From assembly GCA_029718625.1 (NCBI GenBank), contig CM056377.1:37572699-37636698 (forward strand): DNA of 64,000 nt, written 5' to 3'. This DNA is from Synaphobranchus kaupii (Eukaryota > Chordata > Actinopteri > Anguilliformes > Synaphobranchidae). Under the pieces are notes generated by a model. The model made no database searches, had not been told where the DNA came from, and worked only from the letters and a program-made list of their open reading frames with translations. Within the stretch, counting starts at the first letter, position 1; each line of letters starts with the position of its first letter. Shown here in pieces: positions 25,096-38,190 of the stretch. A program made the position numbers and the translations under genes.

Positions 25096-28000
25096 GTAAG
25101 ACCAGTATGCTTTCATCTCTTTTACTGAGTTCTATAGTGTTTGGAATGGATTTATTCTTTTTTCTTTTAGGCATGACTGTCATCTGAATTCTTTTGTTTG
25201 TCTGTAGTGATAAGTGATAAGTGTTTTTTTGGGATTTAATCAAATGAAATTTATTTGTGATTAAGACGGGAAAATCCAAGAAACAGGAAAGGGTGTGGCC
25301 TGAAAAATTGTGGAGGTGGGAGCGAGTAAATTTGCCCTTTCCAAACATATGTTTACTTGTTTCCAGCTTTACAGTCCTCACCGCTTTAATGCATTTAATA
25401 GAATATCAAATATAATCAAAGAACAAAGTTGAAAAATAATTTCATCAATTGGTGAATATCATCATGCTTTTTTATGGAACATTTTAGGAATGAAGAAATT
25501 AGATAATGTTGTCATATCTAACTTGTATCTATTATTTGAGGCATGTGGCATGCGGAATTTATTTTTATGTAATAATGAATAGGAGGGAAACAAGCATTAT
25601 GTCAAAAAGGTTGTTCAGAGCAAAGGTTATTTCTGCTGTTAACAGTAGAATTCACCATTAGAATATTATTTAATTAGGTATTCCATGAAATTAGTTAGTT
25701 CATGCTGGTAATATGTATTCTGATGTTATGTATTCTGATAGTGGTGATTCGGAGCTGAAATATTTATAGCAGAGACCATTCATATATTTACTGTAAGCTT
25801 GTACCTGATTTAATACGGTTAGTCATTGCAGTACCTCTGTTTTCTGAAGATCCTGAAGATTCTTGATCATGCCAGTCGATTTTAAATATATTTATATAAA
25901 TGATGCAAAATATTTATACAGGTATTTGACCCTGATCTGCACCTTATACAGACAATTTCAGTAGTGTTGTGTAGAACACCATTAACAAATAATTTTGTAT
26001 TTTTATGATTGTTGGACCTTCAGGTTCAAAGAGATTTTCAAATGTGTCAATTTTACTTGGTGGGTCCAAGATATAATTTGATAATTTTAAAATCAAATTT
26101 CAACAATTTGTTTAAGTAAAGGACTTTGGTTTTTGTTGTTTGAAGTGAAGCCTTGTGAATCTTTAGCTCTTCCATATAATTAGGTAAATTGTGGTATGTT
26201 GTAATTTACCACTAAAACCTTATATGTATAGAGGTCTTAGAAAGGTTGTAAATAACTTAATTTTGCTTGTTTTTGGAAAGTGCAGTCAAACATTTAAATC
26301 AAAGTAGATTGTTGGCTTCACAAAGAATTGTTTGATATGTTTACTGTTTGGTGGGTCAAGAGGTAGACAAGGCCGGGCTGTTGCTGTGGCGATGTTATGA
26401 AAGAATCCAAACAGTGATTATTTTTTAGCTAAAGTTGTCTGTTCAGTAACCAAAGTAACACATAAAAGAATGCTCGCTCCTCCGTGTCATCGCTGTTATC
26501 TGATACAGATTGTTTTTTAAAATCTAAGAAAAGTAGTGATGATGGCTATCACGGGTTTGCAAGTGGCATTCTGGGGATCTCGGCTGGAATGTGTTAGCAT
26601 TCTCTGTCTTCCTTCAAGGGAGGAGAGAGGGTTTGAGTATTTCCATGGTTTGTCTGAACTTTGTCTGAAAGTGATCATTGTTCACTGGAGAAACATCTTT
26701 TCATTTGTTTAATCTACAAAATACATTTTGAAATTTGTTCAGAATGTTATGTATCTTTGCTTGTAAACTTGTTTAATTTAATTTTCTTTTAGTCTGAAAT
26801 AATTTTTACTTTAAATTGCAAAGTGGAAAATTTAATTAGTTCAAGGAAGTACTTTACAGTCGCCTATAAGGAGGAAAGCTCTGCTGGTCAGATTGCCTAT
26901 TTTTGGCTCAGTTCAGGTTCAGTGACTGTCTATATTTTGAACCCATTTCCATCTCATTTCCTCAACAACCATCAGTGCATCATCCTCAGTTAATTTAGGA
27001 GATGTGTTTCCTCCAAAGCACTGCTTCTCACTACACCTAATGCACAGCTGACACAGGAAAACTGCAGGTGCTTGATTGACCTAAGGGGGCTGCCGTTGTG
27101 CGATGAGTTTTGGGGAACCCCATCAAATGAAGCTCTTCCTACCACAACATTTTTATTGTCAATTATTCCAAACTTCTTGGAACTCCTGGCCATCTGTCAG
27201 CACTGAATCGGTTGAATCAGTCGATTTCTTAGACCTTTAGTGATAAAACAAAGGCACCGCTGTTACTTTGGAGATGCTGTTCACACTACAGTGAGGGACA
27301 ACACTACCTTTCTTAAGCTGTTTTGTATCAACCCGGAAATTCTTGCTGTCATTAAGTTGTTGATCATGAAAGTGTTGCAATGCACAGAATGAAAGACCAG
27401 TTTGTATTGATAGTTTTTTATTTATTTATTTATTTTTTGTATCTCAATGGTGTGGTTCATCATGAACTCCCCTAGGTCTGCCATGCTAAACAAACTTCCT
27501 TAAGTGAACAAGCTCTGTTTTGTTTCCTTGTCAGTTTCTGGCTTGTTTTTAAAAGTAGCCTCAGTACTTACTTTCCAGACAACACATAAACTGCCTTTAT
27601 TTTAGTATTTCTGTACATGTGAATAGCTCACAGCACAACATCTCCCCCTCTCCCCCACCCTCAAAAATAGAGAACAAACCACACATCAGTTGCCCTGGCC
27701 GATCACCACTGCTCATGTGTCCATCCTGATGTCTTTTGCTTACTAGTGCCTTACGAAATGTAAAATATGTGTAAGTAAATATAACTCTGGAACCCATGGA
27801 TCATGAGCAGTGGCACTCTCCACCCTGGATAAAAACCAACGGTCTTCAACCGTTTTTTGGCCTTTATGGCCATCATATTGTTGAGCTACATCAATTTGTT
27901 CACCTTTCCAGATGCATAGAGCAATTGCAGGGACATTCAAGAATGGACAAATCTTCACAAGCAGTTTGCAGTTTAGAACCATCCTTTTCAGGAGCGGAGC

Positions 28001-28097
28001 TGCAGATACATTCTGACCAGACGCACCTAGGTGCTGCCCTGTGGTTTAATGAGGTGCAGGGATTTCATCAGGCATGCAGTGGAGGTGGAGGAGGGTT
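25096..28097. other. intron 4 proximal part, no feature recognised
   Basis: Unique-looking AT-rich intron. A block near 27060-27130 (AAGGGGGCTGCCGTTGTGCGAT) resembles one near 43876-43905 and may be a dispersed repeat. No gene. Confidence 0.5.
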
Positions 28098-28320
28098 CAA
28101 TTCAATTCAATTCAATTTTATTTGTATAGCGCTTCTTACAGAGACCTGTCACAAAGACGCTGTACAGAGAAACAGAAGGAAAATTGGGCAAAAACCAGGC
28201 CTGAACCGCCAAAAAGAAGACAAGAAAAAAGAAGGCAAAAAAACTCCCCGATGGGAAGAAGGAACTTGGCTAGAGAGGGGGAGCCCATCCTCTGCTGCGG
28301 TCCTTGGCCCGGTTTAACTA
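28098..28320 (-). mobile_element. LINE 3'-tail-like repeat with (ATTCA)n end
   Basis: AATTCAATTCAATTTTATTTGTATAGCGC is the common 3' end of several teleost non-LTR retrotransposons read in reverse, with the short tandem repeat as tail. It continues through GCTGTACAGAG and GGGGAGCCCATCCTCTG. The element would lie on the minus strand, 5'-truncated and non-coding. Clade (Rex/RTE-like) is inferred only. Confidence 0.6.
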
Positions 28321-30880
28321 AAAGGTGGAATGGATGGTAACAAAATGTAATGAGGGAACGCGACACACACTGTCAGCCTTGAGTAACAGCTCCTGTGAAG
28401 TGAAGCCCCCAGTCGCTGTGTCCCCTGCCCCTCTGTGGGGCAGTGAATCGCACACTTTTATTCAGGTTCTGTGTCACAAGCCTCTGTAGAGGACAGCCCT
28501 GTGGAGGGAGTTCTACTTTTCTCTCACCTTCCCGTGGCTGGTGGTGTACCGCCGTTAGCAGTCTGCTGCACCTCGCGGGTTCGCTGATAGCAGCGCCCAT
28601 CAGCAGAAATGCCTCAGCTGGCTCGGTTTCAACCAAGACTCATTTATACTCAGTGAAGCGCCATTTTACATACTCCTTTTCATGCTCGTCGGCTAATATC
28701 ATTGCATTTTTCGGCGTGTTATTTATTTTATACTACAGCATACATGCGTGACTCATGCCAAAGTTCTTTCATGAACACCCTTGAGGGGGGGGCGGTCGCC
28801 GGGGCGTGGGTGATAATTGATAATGACATTGAATGACATGCGGCATAGATTCAGATCCTGATGTCCTGTGTACCTCTGCTACATCTAGAAAATCTTTGTG
28901 GTGTGTTTGGGGTCTGTGCTGTTCCGTAAGGCACATGGCGACCTTACAGAGCAATTGCAGGTTCTTCCCGATACTTTGTGGAGTTTAACTCCAGCACAAG
29001 TCTTTCAAAGGAAGGAGGTACTATTGAGCACATAGGGCGGCTGTTTTTTTAATTTGTCAGATACGTGGTCGCTTTCAGAAATATGCAATCCGATGCAGAT
29101 TTCAATGACGTGTTTGTCTTAAACAGACCCCTCCAGTTGCACCTAGCTGCCAAGCACTCATTAGGCCTGACAAGCGCAGTCTGACTGTGTTCATTACATG
29201 CTTGGGTACATACTGCTAATGGTATTCAACACTTCATAGCTACTGAGTTCACTAATTCATGATGAGCCTGGCGTGTATGTAATTTGTCTTGTGTATCTAT
29301 TAACATTTACATATCATTTGTGTGATGTGATCTGTGGAAAAGTTCCCTTCGTCAGTTTTTTGGGTACTTAAGGTTGGTCAACATTGTCTTTTCCCTTTTT
29401 CACTTTCCTACATCATTTCTAATCCATTTCTACAGTCTCAAACATAGCTGTAGTTGTTTTCTACCTCATCTCCATTTTGATTATTGCAGATCAACGTCAT
29501 TCTCCATTTAGCCTTTTCTCAAAAAATTAAGAACCTATTCACGTTAACTACTCAAAACAAATGATGCAGAATATAATCAACAATGCTCACATTGGTATGA
29601 TCACACAATAAACTATTTCAATCGCACCAATCTAGCTCTGACCTGTAACCTAAATCGTCACTAGAGCTACAAGGTCTGTTAATTTTCTAATGTATTATTT
29701 AATTTAAATTCAAATTTATTGTGCGATAGCTAATGAGTGATTCTTGGGATTTGGTCCTGTGTTACGTCTTACCGATTTCCAATGGTTGTCAAGTAACATT
29801 GTTGATGTTCAATGGTTATCCTTAGTCATATTGTTGTGCAGTCTTCCTCTGGGTGTATGGTTATCTGTAACTTGCCTTTTTTCGTCCACATTAATGAATA
29901 AGTCCGTTTTTGTACTTCTGATCATCGAACTGTGGCTTGCCAGCTGGCCAAATATAGTCAGTATGTCATAATACATGTGTAGCATTTCATTGTAAACAGT
30001 TGAAATGTTTATTTAATTAGAAGAAGAAACAAATAAATTCCGGTTTCTGTTTAATCTGTTATTGAAGATGTAATGACACATTTTGCATTTAATTGTTCAT
30101 TTGTTGGGGACAGATGCAATAATGGCATCATTTAGCTTGATCTCCTGGAGCTAATCATAAGAATTAAGGGCAGGATGCTCTGAACAAACTGGGGAGGGAC
30201 TGTCTCTGGGTGTTCCTGTGACATGTTTGTCCATCTGTCTGTGTCTGTGAATGTGCTCGTGGCAGGAAAGGGTCACATAGATTGACAGGATGTGACTCCG
30301 AGGATGAGCCGTGTTTTGCTCTCCGGTTTTGTCTTGTAAACTGCGACTGTGTCTGGCTGCAGGTTTCGGTGCTTTTTTTGTCAGACGCAACCGAGTGCTA
30401 AAAATAGGCATCTTTTCACTTCGCTGATGACTCACCGCAGCCCTAAGTGTGACACTGCAGCTAAACATAGATAAGAATGTAAAAGCAATAGCTTTACGGA
30501 AGTCGCCCCTGGCTTTTGAATTAAGACATGCAAAGTCATGCGTATAAAGTCACTCTTGTGGACATGCACTCACACAAATAGACAAATCTACTGTTGAAAG
30601 GTGGCATGTCTGAAATGACATATACAGCAGGTTTATTTCTACTCAAAATGGAGGACTCCGCTCATTATCCCTGCTCTGCATAAAAAGATCAATTGAAGGA
30701 GTCTGTCAATTATGCCACATTACATTCCCTTGAGGTTTCACTTAGTTTACTCGTGGTTTGACAGAATACAGTATGCATACATGTTGAAACTGTGAGCTTT
30801 TCATGCCATCAATCTAAACCATTGCATGAACTTAGAGGAGATCCAGTTTACGTCTCATCTTATAGAAGCTATTGGATATA
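28321..30880. other. intron 4, no feature recognised
   Basis: Moderately GC-rich at 28370-28640, otherwise AT-rich. No exon, domain or full element identified. Confidence 0.5.
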
Positions 30881-31399
30881 CACTACATGGCCAAAATTAT
30901 CTGGACACCCCTTGGTCTGGGGCTGTTTTTCATAATTTGGGCGAGGCTCCTTGGTTCCATTGAAGGAAAATCTTAACGCTACAGCATACATTGACATTAT
31001 AGACAATTCTGGGCTTCCAAATTTCCTGTTTCAGCATGACAGTGCCCCGTGCACAAAACAAGGTCCATACAGAAATGGTTTGTTGAGATCGGTGTGGAAG
31101 AACTTGACTGGCTTGCACAGAGCCCTGACCTCAACCCCATCAAACACCTTTGGGATCAGTTGGAAAGTCGACTGCAAGCCAGGCCTAATCACCCAACATC
31201 AGTGACCGACATCACTAATGTTATTCTGGCTGAATGGAAGCAAATCCCGCGGAAATGTTACAACATCTAGTGGAAAGCCTTCTCAGAAGAGTGGAGGCTG
31301 TTATAGCAGTAAAGGGGGGACCAACTCCATATTAATGGCCATGATCTTTGAATGAGATGTTGGACAAGCAGGTTTCCATATTCTTTTGGCCGTGTAGTG
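30881..31399 (+). mobile_element. deleted Tc1-type element with broken transposase C-terminus
   Basis: 519 bp between TA dinucleotides (30879-30880, 31400-31401). Ends are CACTACATGGCCAAAATTAT and its inverse (GGCCGTGTAGTG). Between them, + strand, is the C-terminal half of a Tc1 transposase split over two frames (about 30951-31070, then 31049-31270): FQHDSAP for the second catalytic Asp region and SPDLNPIKHLWDQL for the third catalytic region. The expected Glu of the PIE motif is Lys, so the site is dead. The N-terminal half is deleted. A different family from the elements at 8597 and 41695. Confidence 0.85.
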
Positions 31400-31413
31400 T
31401 ATATAGAGTTATA

Positions 31414-32261
31414 CAGTGCAGTCCGTAAGTATTTGGACAGTGACACAATTTTTGTTGTTTTAGCTCTGTACTCCAGCACATTGGATTTGAAATGGAACAG
31501 TGACTTTGAGGCTAAAGTGAGGACTTTCAGTGTGGAATACATGGTTGGCTAAATTGCTGTAAGTCATCAAGGGTCTGAGGCGTCAAACGAGCCTGGAATC
31601 ATCACTGTGCTGCCAGATATGCATTAGATATGGATGGATCACTTTAATGGTTGTTTCTCCTGACTTATTTTTTCATAGACCCTATTTTCCAATAGGGAAA
31701 TGAGTCAGGAGAAACAACCATTAAAGTGATCCATCCATATCTACTGCATATCTGGCAGCAAAGTGATGATTTCCGGCTGGTTTGACGCCTCAGACCCTTC
31801 ATGACTTATAGCCATTTAGCCACTTCCGTGTAATTTACAGCTAGTCCCACCCCCCAATTCCCATAGAGATCCATTCAAATGCAGAGAAGTTATAGTATTC
31901 CTTGTAAGAGTACCTGGAAATAAGATATTTATATAATAAGATATGTTTTTGGGTCACAGACATCAGGAAGTCATGGCATACCAAAGGATATGCAACCAAA
32001 TATTAAATATCATGATTTTATTTAAGTTTATGTTAATTTGTCCAATTACTTTTGGTCCCCTAAAATGGGGGGGACTATGTATAAAAATGGCTACAATTGC
32101 TACACGGTTCACCCAATATGGATGTAAAAACCCTTAAATTAAAGCTGAAAGTCTGCACTTTAACCTCATAGTCACTGTTCCATTTCAAATTCAAAGTGCT
32201 GGAGTACAGAGCCAAAACAACAAAAATTGTGTCACCGTCCAAATACTTACGGACTGCACTG
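31414..32261. mobile_element. foldback element B, 848 bp
   Basis: Flanked by TA; ends CAGTGCAGTCCGTAAGTATT and inverse ACTTACGGACTGCACTG. Large inverted repeat with the same core as the element at 6836 (for example GTAAGTCATCAAGGGTCTGA, TGCCAGATATGCA, GATATGGATGGAT), centred near 31680. The left arm lacks several hundred bp that the right arm keeps. Sits only 14 bp from the right end of the Tc1 remnant at 30881. No coding content. Confidence 0.87.
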
Positions 32262-32711
32262 TATGCTATGCTGCTTATAGGTGTGAAAGTAGTGTACATT
32301 GGTTAGTTTTGATTGATAATTTTTGTAGTTTTCTGGGATGTATGTGGGCCTTATTGGTGAGAAGGGGGGAAATGAAGGAGGATTGTACAGAAAGTAGCAT
32401 TGTTGTTTGTTGCAATGTAGCATGCTATAAAGGAATTAAAAGGCATCTGCATTTTGCTCCACTGTGAATGTATTCACTGACTCACTAACTCACTCGCTCA
32501 CTCTCTTCCACACAAGCACAGCCCTTTGCCTTTATAGGTTGGCACTAATTGTACATTTAGGGATTTGCTCTATTTTCGAAAGGTACTAGGTTTAGATGAA
32601 AGCTGACAGGTGTATTGCTTACAATTTCCAAAAATTGACACCAAGGAGGATTATGGAAGGTTAAAGTGAATGTTGTGCTGTGATGTACTGTAATCAATGT
32701 ATAATCATTGT

Positions 32712-32818
<107 letters not shown>

Positions 32819-33116
32819 TAGCACATTTCAGGCTCAATGGAGGCTTTTCTCCCTTGTTTGTCCTAGGGTGTTGGTCACAAGTCTGTTTCCTCCGTTCTGA
32901 AGTTTATCTTCAAGGACCATCACTGAGAATAGTTAATAGGGAGACCAGTTTTTCCGAAAATACAGAATAATCTTTTCATGTCTTGTAAGTACTTAATGAT
33001 GTGAAGGTAGTCTCCTATCATTCGTCACCACACAGATTAATAGTATGGTGTCATTTAACATTTAATCTGAGTTTATGTTCTTAGTGCAACCACATGATCA
33101 CATATTACAATTATAG

Positions 33117-33215
33117 ATTTTATTTATCCTTTATTTTACCAGGACAGCCCCATTGAGATCTTTTACAGGGGACAAATGTAGAAATACAGACAGTCAACAA
33201 TCAAAATTACATACA
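33117..33215. repeat. LINE-like fragment (TTTATTTTACCAGGACAGCCCC type)
   Basis: ATTTTACCAGGACAGCCCCA followed by TTGAGATCTTTTACAGGGG resembles the 3' end of a fish non-LTR element. Short and uncertain. Confidence 0.4.
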
Positions 33216-34785
33216 CAGATGTGAGATCATTGTGTAAACTGGAATTATATTGCAGTCTGGGAGAAAAAAAAACCTCACAACAAAGTATGTCACATGCAGG
33301 AATTCCTTAATATTTGGATGATTGTGGCAGTCCCAAACTGAAATGCATGGCCAGGTTCAATGAGCAAAAGTAATGTACAAATATAGTGTAGTGCATCCGG
33401 ATTAACCATGCAGAATGAATTTATTTTGTGTAGCATTTGTACCCTTGGTGGGATAAAATAACCCATATATTTGTTCACCCACACAGACCTCATGTGAGAG
33501 TAGTTTCCCAACCGATATTTCGGTATTTTTGTATTTGTGAAGTGGGGGAGTTGTAGTGATGCGCACCTCTTAGTCACAGTGAAAGTGAAAGCTCTATATA
33601 GGCGCAGCATTCTCAGCGCGTAGGTTTTGACTGACTGTGGCACTCCAGAGATGCTCCTACATTTCAGTGCTGGGATTGTGAGACATGAGAATAAGTTTAA
33701 GAAAAAACAGGAAGACACTGAACGATTGTGGGCCAAAACCATGTGAAATTAGCTGCACGGTGTTTTGTATCGTCACTTTAATGTTTACAGTTTCGGCAAA
33801 ACCGTCAACCTCAACCACAACCACAACCACAAGGCCATCTTGCTACTCGCACACGGACACTAATGCTGCGCCGACTGCTTCCCCAATTAGGACCGATGAA
33901 GGCTTTTAGGCCTGTGCTTTGGGATTGTTTAGTGGAGCAGGTTTAGAAAGACTGGAAGAATGGGGTGTATTGGGATATTTTCTATTGTGCGTAATGTACA
34001 CGCCGTTTACCTTGTGGTAAAGTAGGGGATACTGAGGGGTGCATTGTGGGGCCGCTGTGCTGTGCTGTGCTGTGTTGCTTCTCTGCTTCCTCGGTTGTCA
34101 GTTTGCAGAAGTGGAAATGGAGCACCCGCCTTGCAGTAAAGTAACTTCTGAATTTTGGTTATGTCTGACTCCGTCCCATAGTGTGCTATGCAGTACAGTT
34201 GTCCTTTACAGTTGACAGCACACCCCTGTCCTGACAGGGTCCAAAGCAGTGTGTGTATTTCCAGGTAATGAGTGAAAAAATTCTTATCATTCAAGCACAA
34301 CGAAGGCCTCCATTTGAAGTATTAGCAATAGCCGAGTCTGTGTTGTTCATGAAACGTGAGGGCTGTGGCTACACGGAAGGCAATATTATCGCATTGCGGT
34401 TCGCCGAGACATGACAGGGACATGATTACGTAGTGGCGTGGTAGAAACACAGCCGAGGACAGGTGCTTTCTCTCACCTTGCTTGTATTGCGAGTGAGGCA
34501 GGAGAACGGCTATGACTGCCATTACTACGTTGCTGGAACGCTGACCCGGACGGCTCACCTGATCTGACCGCGAAATCCATCCCCTTGTAACAGTATCGGC
34601 GGTGCTGTCACTCCGGAAGCTGTCTGCAGCTTGTCCTCCGGATCAAGAATTTTCTATATTTTTATCATTACATTGAAGCCTTGTTTGATTGTTAATTAAC
34701 CAGTTGGAGTTACACGTGCGTAGACGGCGCGTACGCATACATGTAGCAGCTGAGGCCGCTGGGAAGGGCTCCGTCCCCATAGACT

Positions 34786-34815
34786 GGGGGGGGGGGGGGG
34801 GGCGGGGGGCGGGGG
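34786..34815. repeat. G-rich tract (G17 C G6 C G5)
   Basis: Homopolymer-type run with potential to form a G-quadruplex; also a likely site of sequencing error. Confidence 0.9.
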
Positions 34816-35189
34816 TGTAAACTTCCTGGCAGGTGAGCAGATGAGCAGAATAACCAGGGGATTACCTTGAGCACAGAGCGGCATCATTAACTTAACCCCG
34901 AGGGTGCAGGGGGTCTTTAATGACTCTCTTGCTATTGCCCTTGTGCTAATGAAGGCTTTTTATAAAAGAACAGTTACAAATTAAATGAACCCCCCCGCCC
35001 CCCTCCTCACAGAGCCAGTTCTCAAAGTCCTTCTCTTTAAATGGGGGTCTTAGTAGGCTTTGGTAATAGTCTCATAATGCCTGAGACTGTCCTACCATAC
35101 CCAAAAATCTATTTTATGTGTTTGCTTTATTTGTTAGTGGGCAAATGTTTTTGGCCAGATGTTTATAGTAATAGTTGTATAGTAGTTGT

Positions 35190-35510
35190 AGTTGTAACCC
35201 CAATTCCAAAAAAGTTGGGACAGTATGTAAAATGCACATGAAAACAGAAAGCAGTGATTTGTCAACTCTCTTTTACATATATTTAATTGAAAACAGTAGC
35301 AAGAACAGATATTTAATGTTTTACCTTATCAACTTTATAGATTTTTGTAAATATATGCTAATTCCAAATTTTATGCCTGCAACACGTTGCAAAAAAGTTG
35401 GGACAGGGGCAAAAAAAAAAAATGACTGGGAAGTAGCAGATGATGTTATCATGACTGGGTATAAAAGGATGTCAAAAGACTCTTTTGCATGCAACATCAT
35501 TTAGAGCTGT
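35190..35510. mobile_element. DNA-transposon-derived repeat (AATTCCAAAAAAGTTGGGAC family), partial
   Basis: Starts at AACCCCAATTCCAAAAAAGT, with a second AAAAAAGTTGGGACAGGGGC about 190 bp on. Both are hallmarks of a very common fish Tc1/mariner-superfamily terminal repeat (recognised by eye). The right end is not found, so the copy is truncated. Confidence 0.6.
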
Positions 35511-36493
35511 GAAGATGGGATTGTCTCAGTAATTTAGGGAGTAACTACTGTATACCATTAGCAGTCGCTCATTGTTTTTTGGTTTAAATGAACATTCTGA
35601 ATGAATGTTTTCACCCTGCTGAGTTTGGTCTCCACTCCAATGGTTACCTATACAAGTCTGTCAAACATTCTTTGTGAAGTCGGATAAGAACTAAACTCTT
35701 TGCCTTAAAAAATAGAGGCAAAATTTTAAATTGAACGTCCATATTCTTCTGTATTGCCCTCTACGTTATTTGTATGCCTTCCCCTGTCTGTTCAGCGGGA
35801 TTGTATTTTTTAGTGAAGCAGCAGAACATTTTTTTTGTTGTTGTAATATTGTTGGGATGCAGTGTCGGCTTCCCTTTTATACTTTGTGCGGTTTGTTTTC
35901 CGGTGTTTGTGTTGTTTAGCAGCCCTGCCTGGGCACTCAGCACTTTGTTAACCACTCTGCCATTCCGAGCAGCAGGTGTTAAAAACAGCTCTCTTTCTAA
36001 GAACCTGTGTCAGATTATCTTTTTTGTGATACGGCCACAGCAGATGATGCTAATGTTTTATGCTGTTGTGTAGTAATTAAGTTGTTTTTCTTGACTGGGG
36101 TTTGTTTAACCCCTTCTCCAGCACCATGTTTTTTGAACACAAGCTGGAAAATAAAATATTTATCTGTTCTTAAACCCCTTTCACTACAGGCATAATCCTG
36201 GTTTCTTATGTAAGGTGACCCTTGGGAGTTTGCTTTCCAGGAGTCAGAATTAAAAGTATTACTGAGACAAAGTGGCAGAAACTCAAACACAAGTTTTTTG
36301 TTTTTTTTCTCACCTAAAAGATTTTTAAAAGATTTTTTTAAAAAGGATACCAACTTTACCTTTATTTGTGTTGTCTATGGATTTCTGTGGAACACGTCCT
36401 TTTGATTGAGCCTGTTTTCTGTCATTTTACAAAATAAGGAACCATTGTCACTATAACATTTGGATATAGAGTTTATAGAGCTAGAATCATGAG
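35511..36493. other. intron 4, no feature recognised
   Basis: AT-rich, with T- and A-runs near 36290-36340; no gene. Confidence 0.55.
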
Positions 36494-36832
36494 TTTTATC
36501 CATCCATTATCTAACCCCCATGTTCCTGGTCGTGGGGGGGGTTGGAACCTATCCCAGCATGCATTGGGCTAGACACCCAGATACTAGAGGAATACACCCA
36601 GGACAGGCGCACACACCATTCACTCACACCTATGGGCAATTTAAAGTCTTCAATTAGCCTAACCTGCATGTCTTTGGACTGTGGGAGGAAACCGGAGTAC
36701 CCGGAGGAGTCCCACGTGGACACGGGGAGAACATGCAAACTCCACACAGAAAGGCCCTCTTCCAGGATTCGAACTCGGTACCTTCTTGCTGTGAGGCGAC
36801 AGTGCTAACCGCTGCACCACCATGCCACCCCA
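36494..36832 (-). mobile_element. L2-like LINE 3' tail, copy 2
   Basis: Longer and better preserved than the copy at 13450: left edge TTATCCATCCATTATCTAAC, then TAGCCTAACCTGCATGTCTT, GACTGTGGGAGGAAACCGGA, AACATGCAAACTCCACACAG and AGTGCTAACCGCTGCACCAC. Minus-strand LINE, 5'-truncated, no reverse transcriptase. Confidence 0.68.
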
Positions 36833-36894
36833 TTGTGAGTTTTAACACTTTCAATAGGTATATTGTGTGACCAAGTTATTTAGAAATTTCACTT

Positions 36895-37027
36895 TAAAGC
36901 GTGTGCAAAACCTTTTAGCACTCACAAAACTAATAACACAACCAATGACTGATGCAAATCAAATCATGTTACTGGTTTTGCGTGTGCTGAAAGGTTTTGC
37001 ACACGCTAAAGGTCTTAGTAAATCAAG
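36895..37027. repeat. short foldback repeat (GCGTGTGCAAAACC arms)
   Basis: Left arm AGCGTGTGCAAAACCTTTTA and its inverse complement at about 36975-37008, roughly 33-bp arms around a loop of about 45 bp. It is followed by TTAGTAAATCAAGCCCTGA, whose complement GATTTACTAAGA appears again at 41028. Confidence 0.7.
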
Positions 37028-37403
37028 CCCTGAATGCAAATAAATTAAACCAGGTGCTAGTAAGAGGAGTAGTCTAAGGTTTTAATTCTAAGTAGTTATT
37101 GTAATCTTAATTTGCATACTATAAATCTGAAGGAGTGGTGTTCAGTTCTTGACATCCGTGTTTGCTTTTTTTGTTTGTTTTTCCTTATCAGGTAGTGCTT
37201 CATTTTGCTATTGGCTTTTTTGGTTAGTTCTCAAGAGTGATATTTTTGCACAGGAAGATTGAGAGTTGGGGTATGACTCATAAACGTTTGATCGCTAAAC
37301 GTTAACAAAAATGCTAAACGTTTAGGAAAATCTCTCAAGGATTAAATGCGTTTTTTTAAAAGCTGATTTGGTGTCAGTATTGACAATTGAGTGAGGTTAT
37401 GAT

Positions 37404-37640
37404 ATGCCTGATCAGCTCTCAAGTGATAATGTAGGTGTCTGCTTGGCTGCGCTCGTGGCGAAAATCAAACTGACTTTACTCAAAATGCTTTGTAAAGAAC
37501 GGAATTGGAAAAGTGCCTTTTGGTCTCACTGTGAGCAGATTTCAGAAAATAAAGTCAAATGTAAACTTTGCGATACTGAGCATTCCAACAGCACTGGAAC
37601 GATACAAAATCATCTATAAACACTCGACAGTGACTGAGTG
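37404..37640 (+). pseudogene. hAT/ZBED-type BED zinc-finger fossil
   Basis: A 71-codon frame contains WKSAFWSHCEQIS, KCKLC and GTIQNHL, then a stop, then KHSTV in the same frame. This spacing (aromatic pair, CxxC, HL..KH) is the BED-finger signature found at the N-terminus of hAT transposases and ZBED genes. Just upstream (37285-37325) AAACGTT motifs are repeated three to four times, as in subterminal repeats of hAT elements. No catalytic domain follows. Domesticated exon is unlikely because of the internal stop between the two zinc-binding His regions. Confidence 0.6.
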
Positions 37641-38092
37641 ACGAGCCTAGCAGTCGCGCTATCCTCTCAACGCGTTTGAAGTTGTCCGCTCTGTACTACC
37701 CATCATATGCCACTTTTCTGTGATTTACACTATTCTATGGGCCACAGTATTTGCTTTTGAAGTCCGCTCCGTGGCTGCTTTTACAACTTTGTATTTATAT
37801 CTTGGCTATAGTTTGCGTAGCGGCAAATTTACAAAAGAAATCCCAACCTTGTCGCTGAAATTTATAGACATTTAAGCGACAATGTTTTTTTTTGTAACCA
37901 TTTAGTGATTTTCTGCATTTTTGCCATCTCTTAATTGAGAGAGATATACTTTTATCAGATCATATTCTAAAAGCTTCTGTGGTACTAAATGCACTCAGAT
38001 GTGCTCGCTAGATGTGCGTTTACTAATGATGGATTGTCTTCTCTCTTGAATGCGTGGCGCTCTAATGCTGGTGTCTTTTCTGTTCCAATCAG

Positions 38093-38190
38093 GAATTCTT
38101 CGACCATGCTAAGAAGCTCTGGGACGACGAAGGGGTGAAGGCGTGCTTTGAGCGATCCAACGAGTACCAGCTCATCGACTGCGCACAGTA
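38093..38190 (+). CDS. gnal: gnal exon 5 (helical domain)
   Basis: 98 nt, phase 0 in, phase 2 out. Encodes [20 protein letters not shown] then [12 protein letters not shown] and the first two bases of the Tyr codon. Acceptor TTCCAATCAG, donor TAGTGAGT. Residues are Golf-type (human gnal has a nearly identical stretch). It follows a 13-kb intron and precedes one of 20.6 kb. Confidence 0.95.

Noticed and set aside
27796..28317. 173-codon plus-strand frame
   Set aside because: Runs into the LINE-tail repeat and has no domain or splice context.
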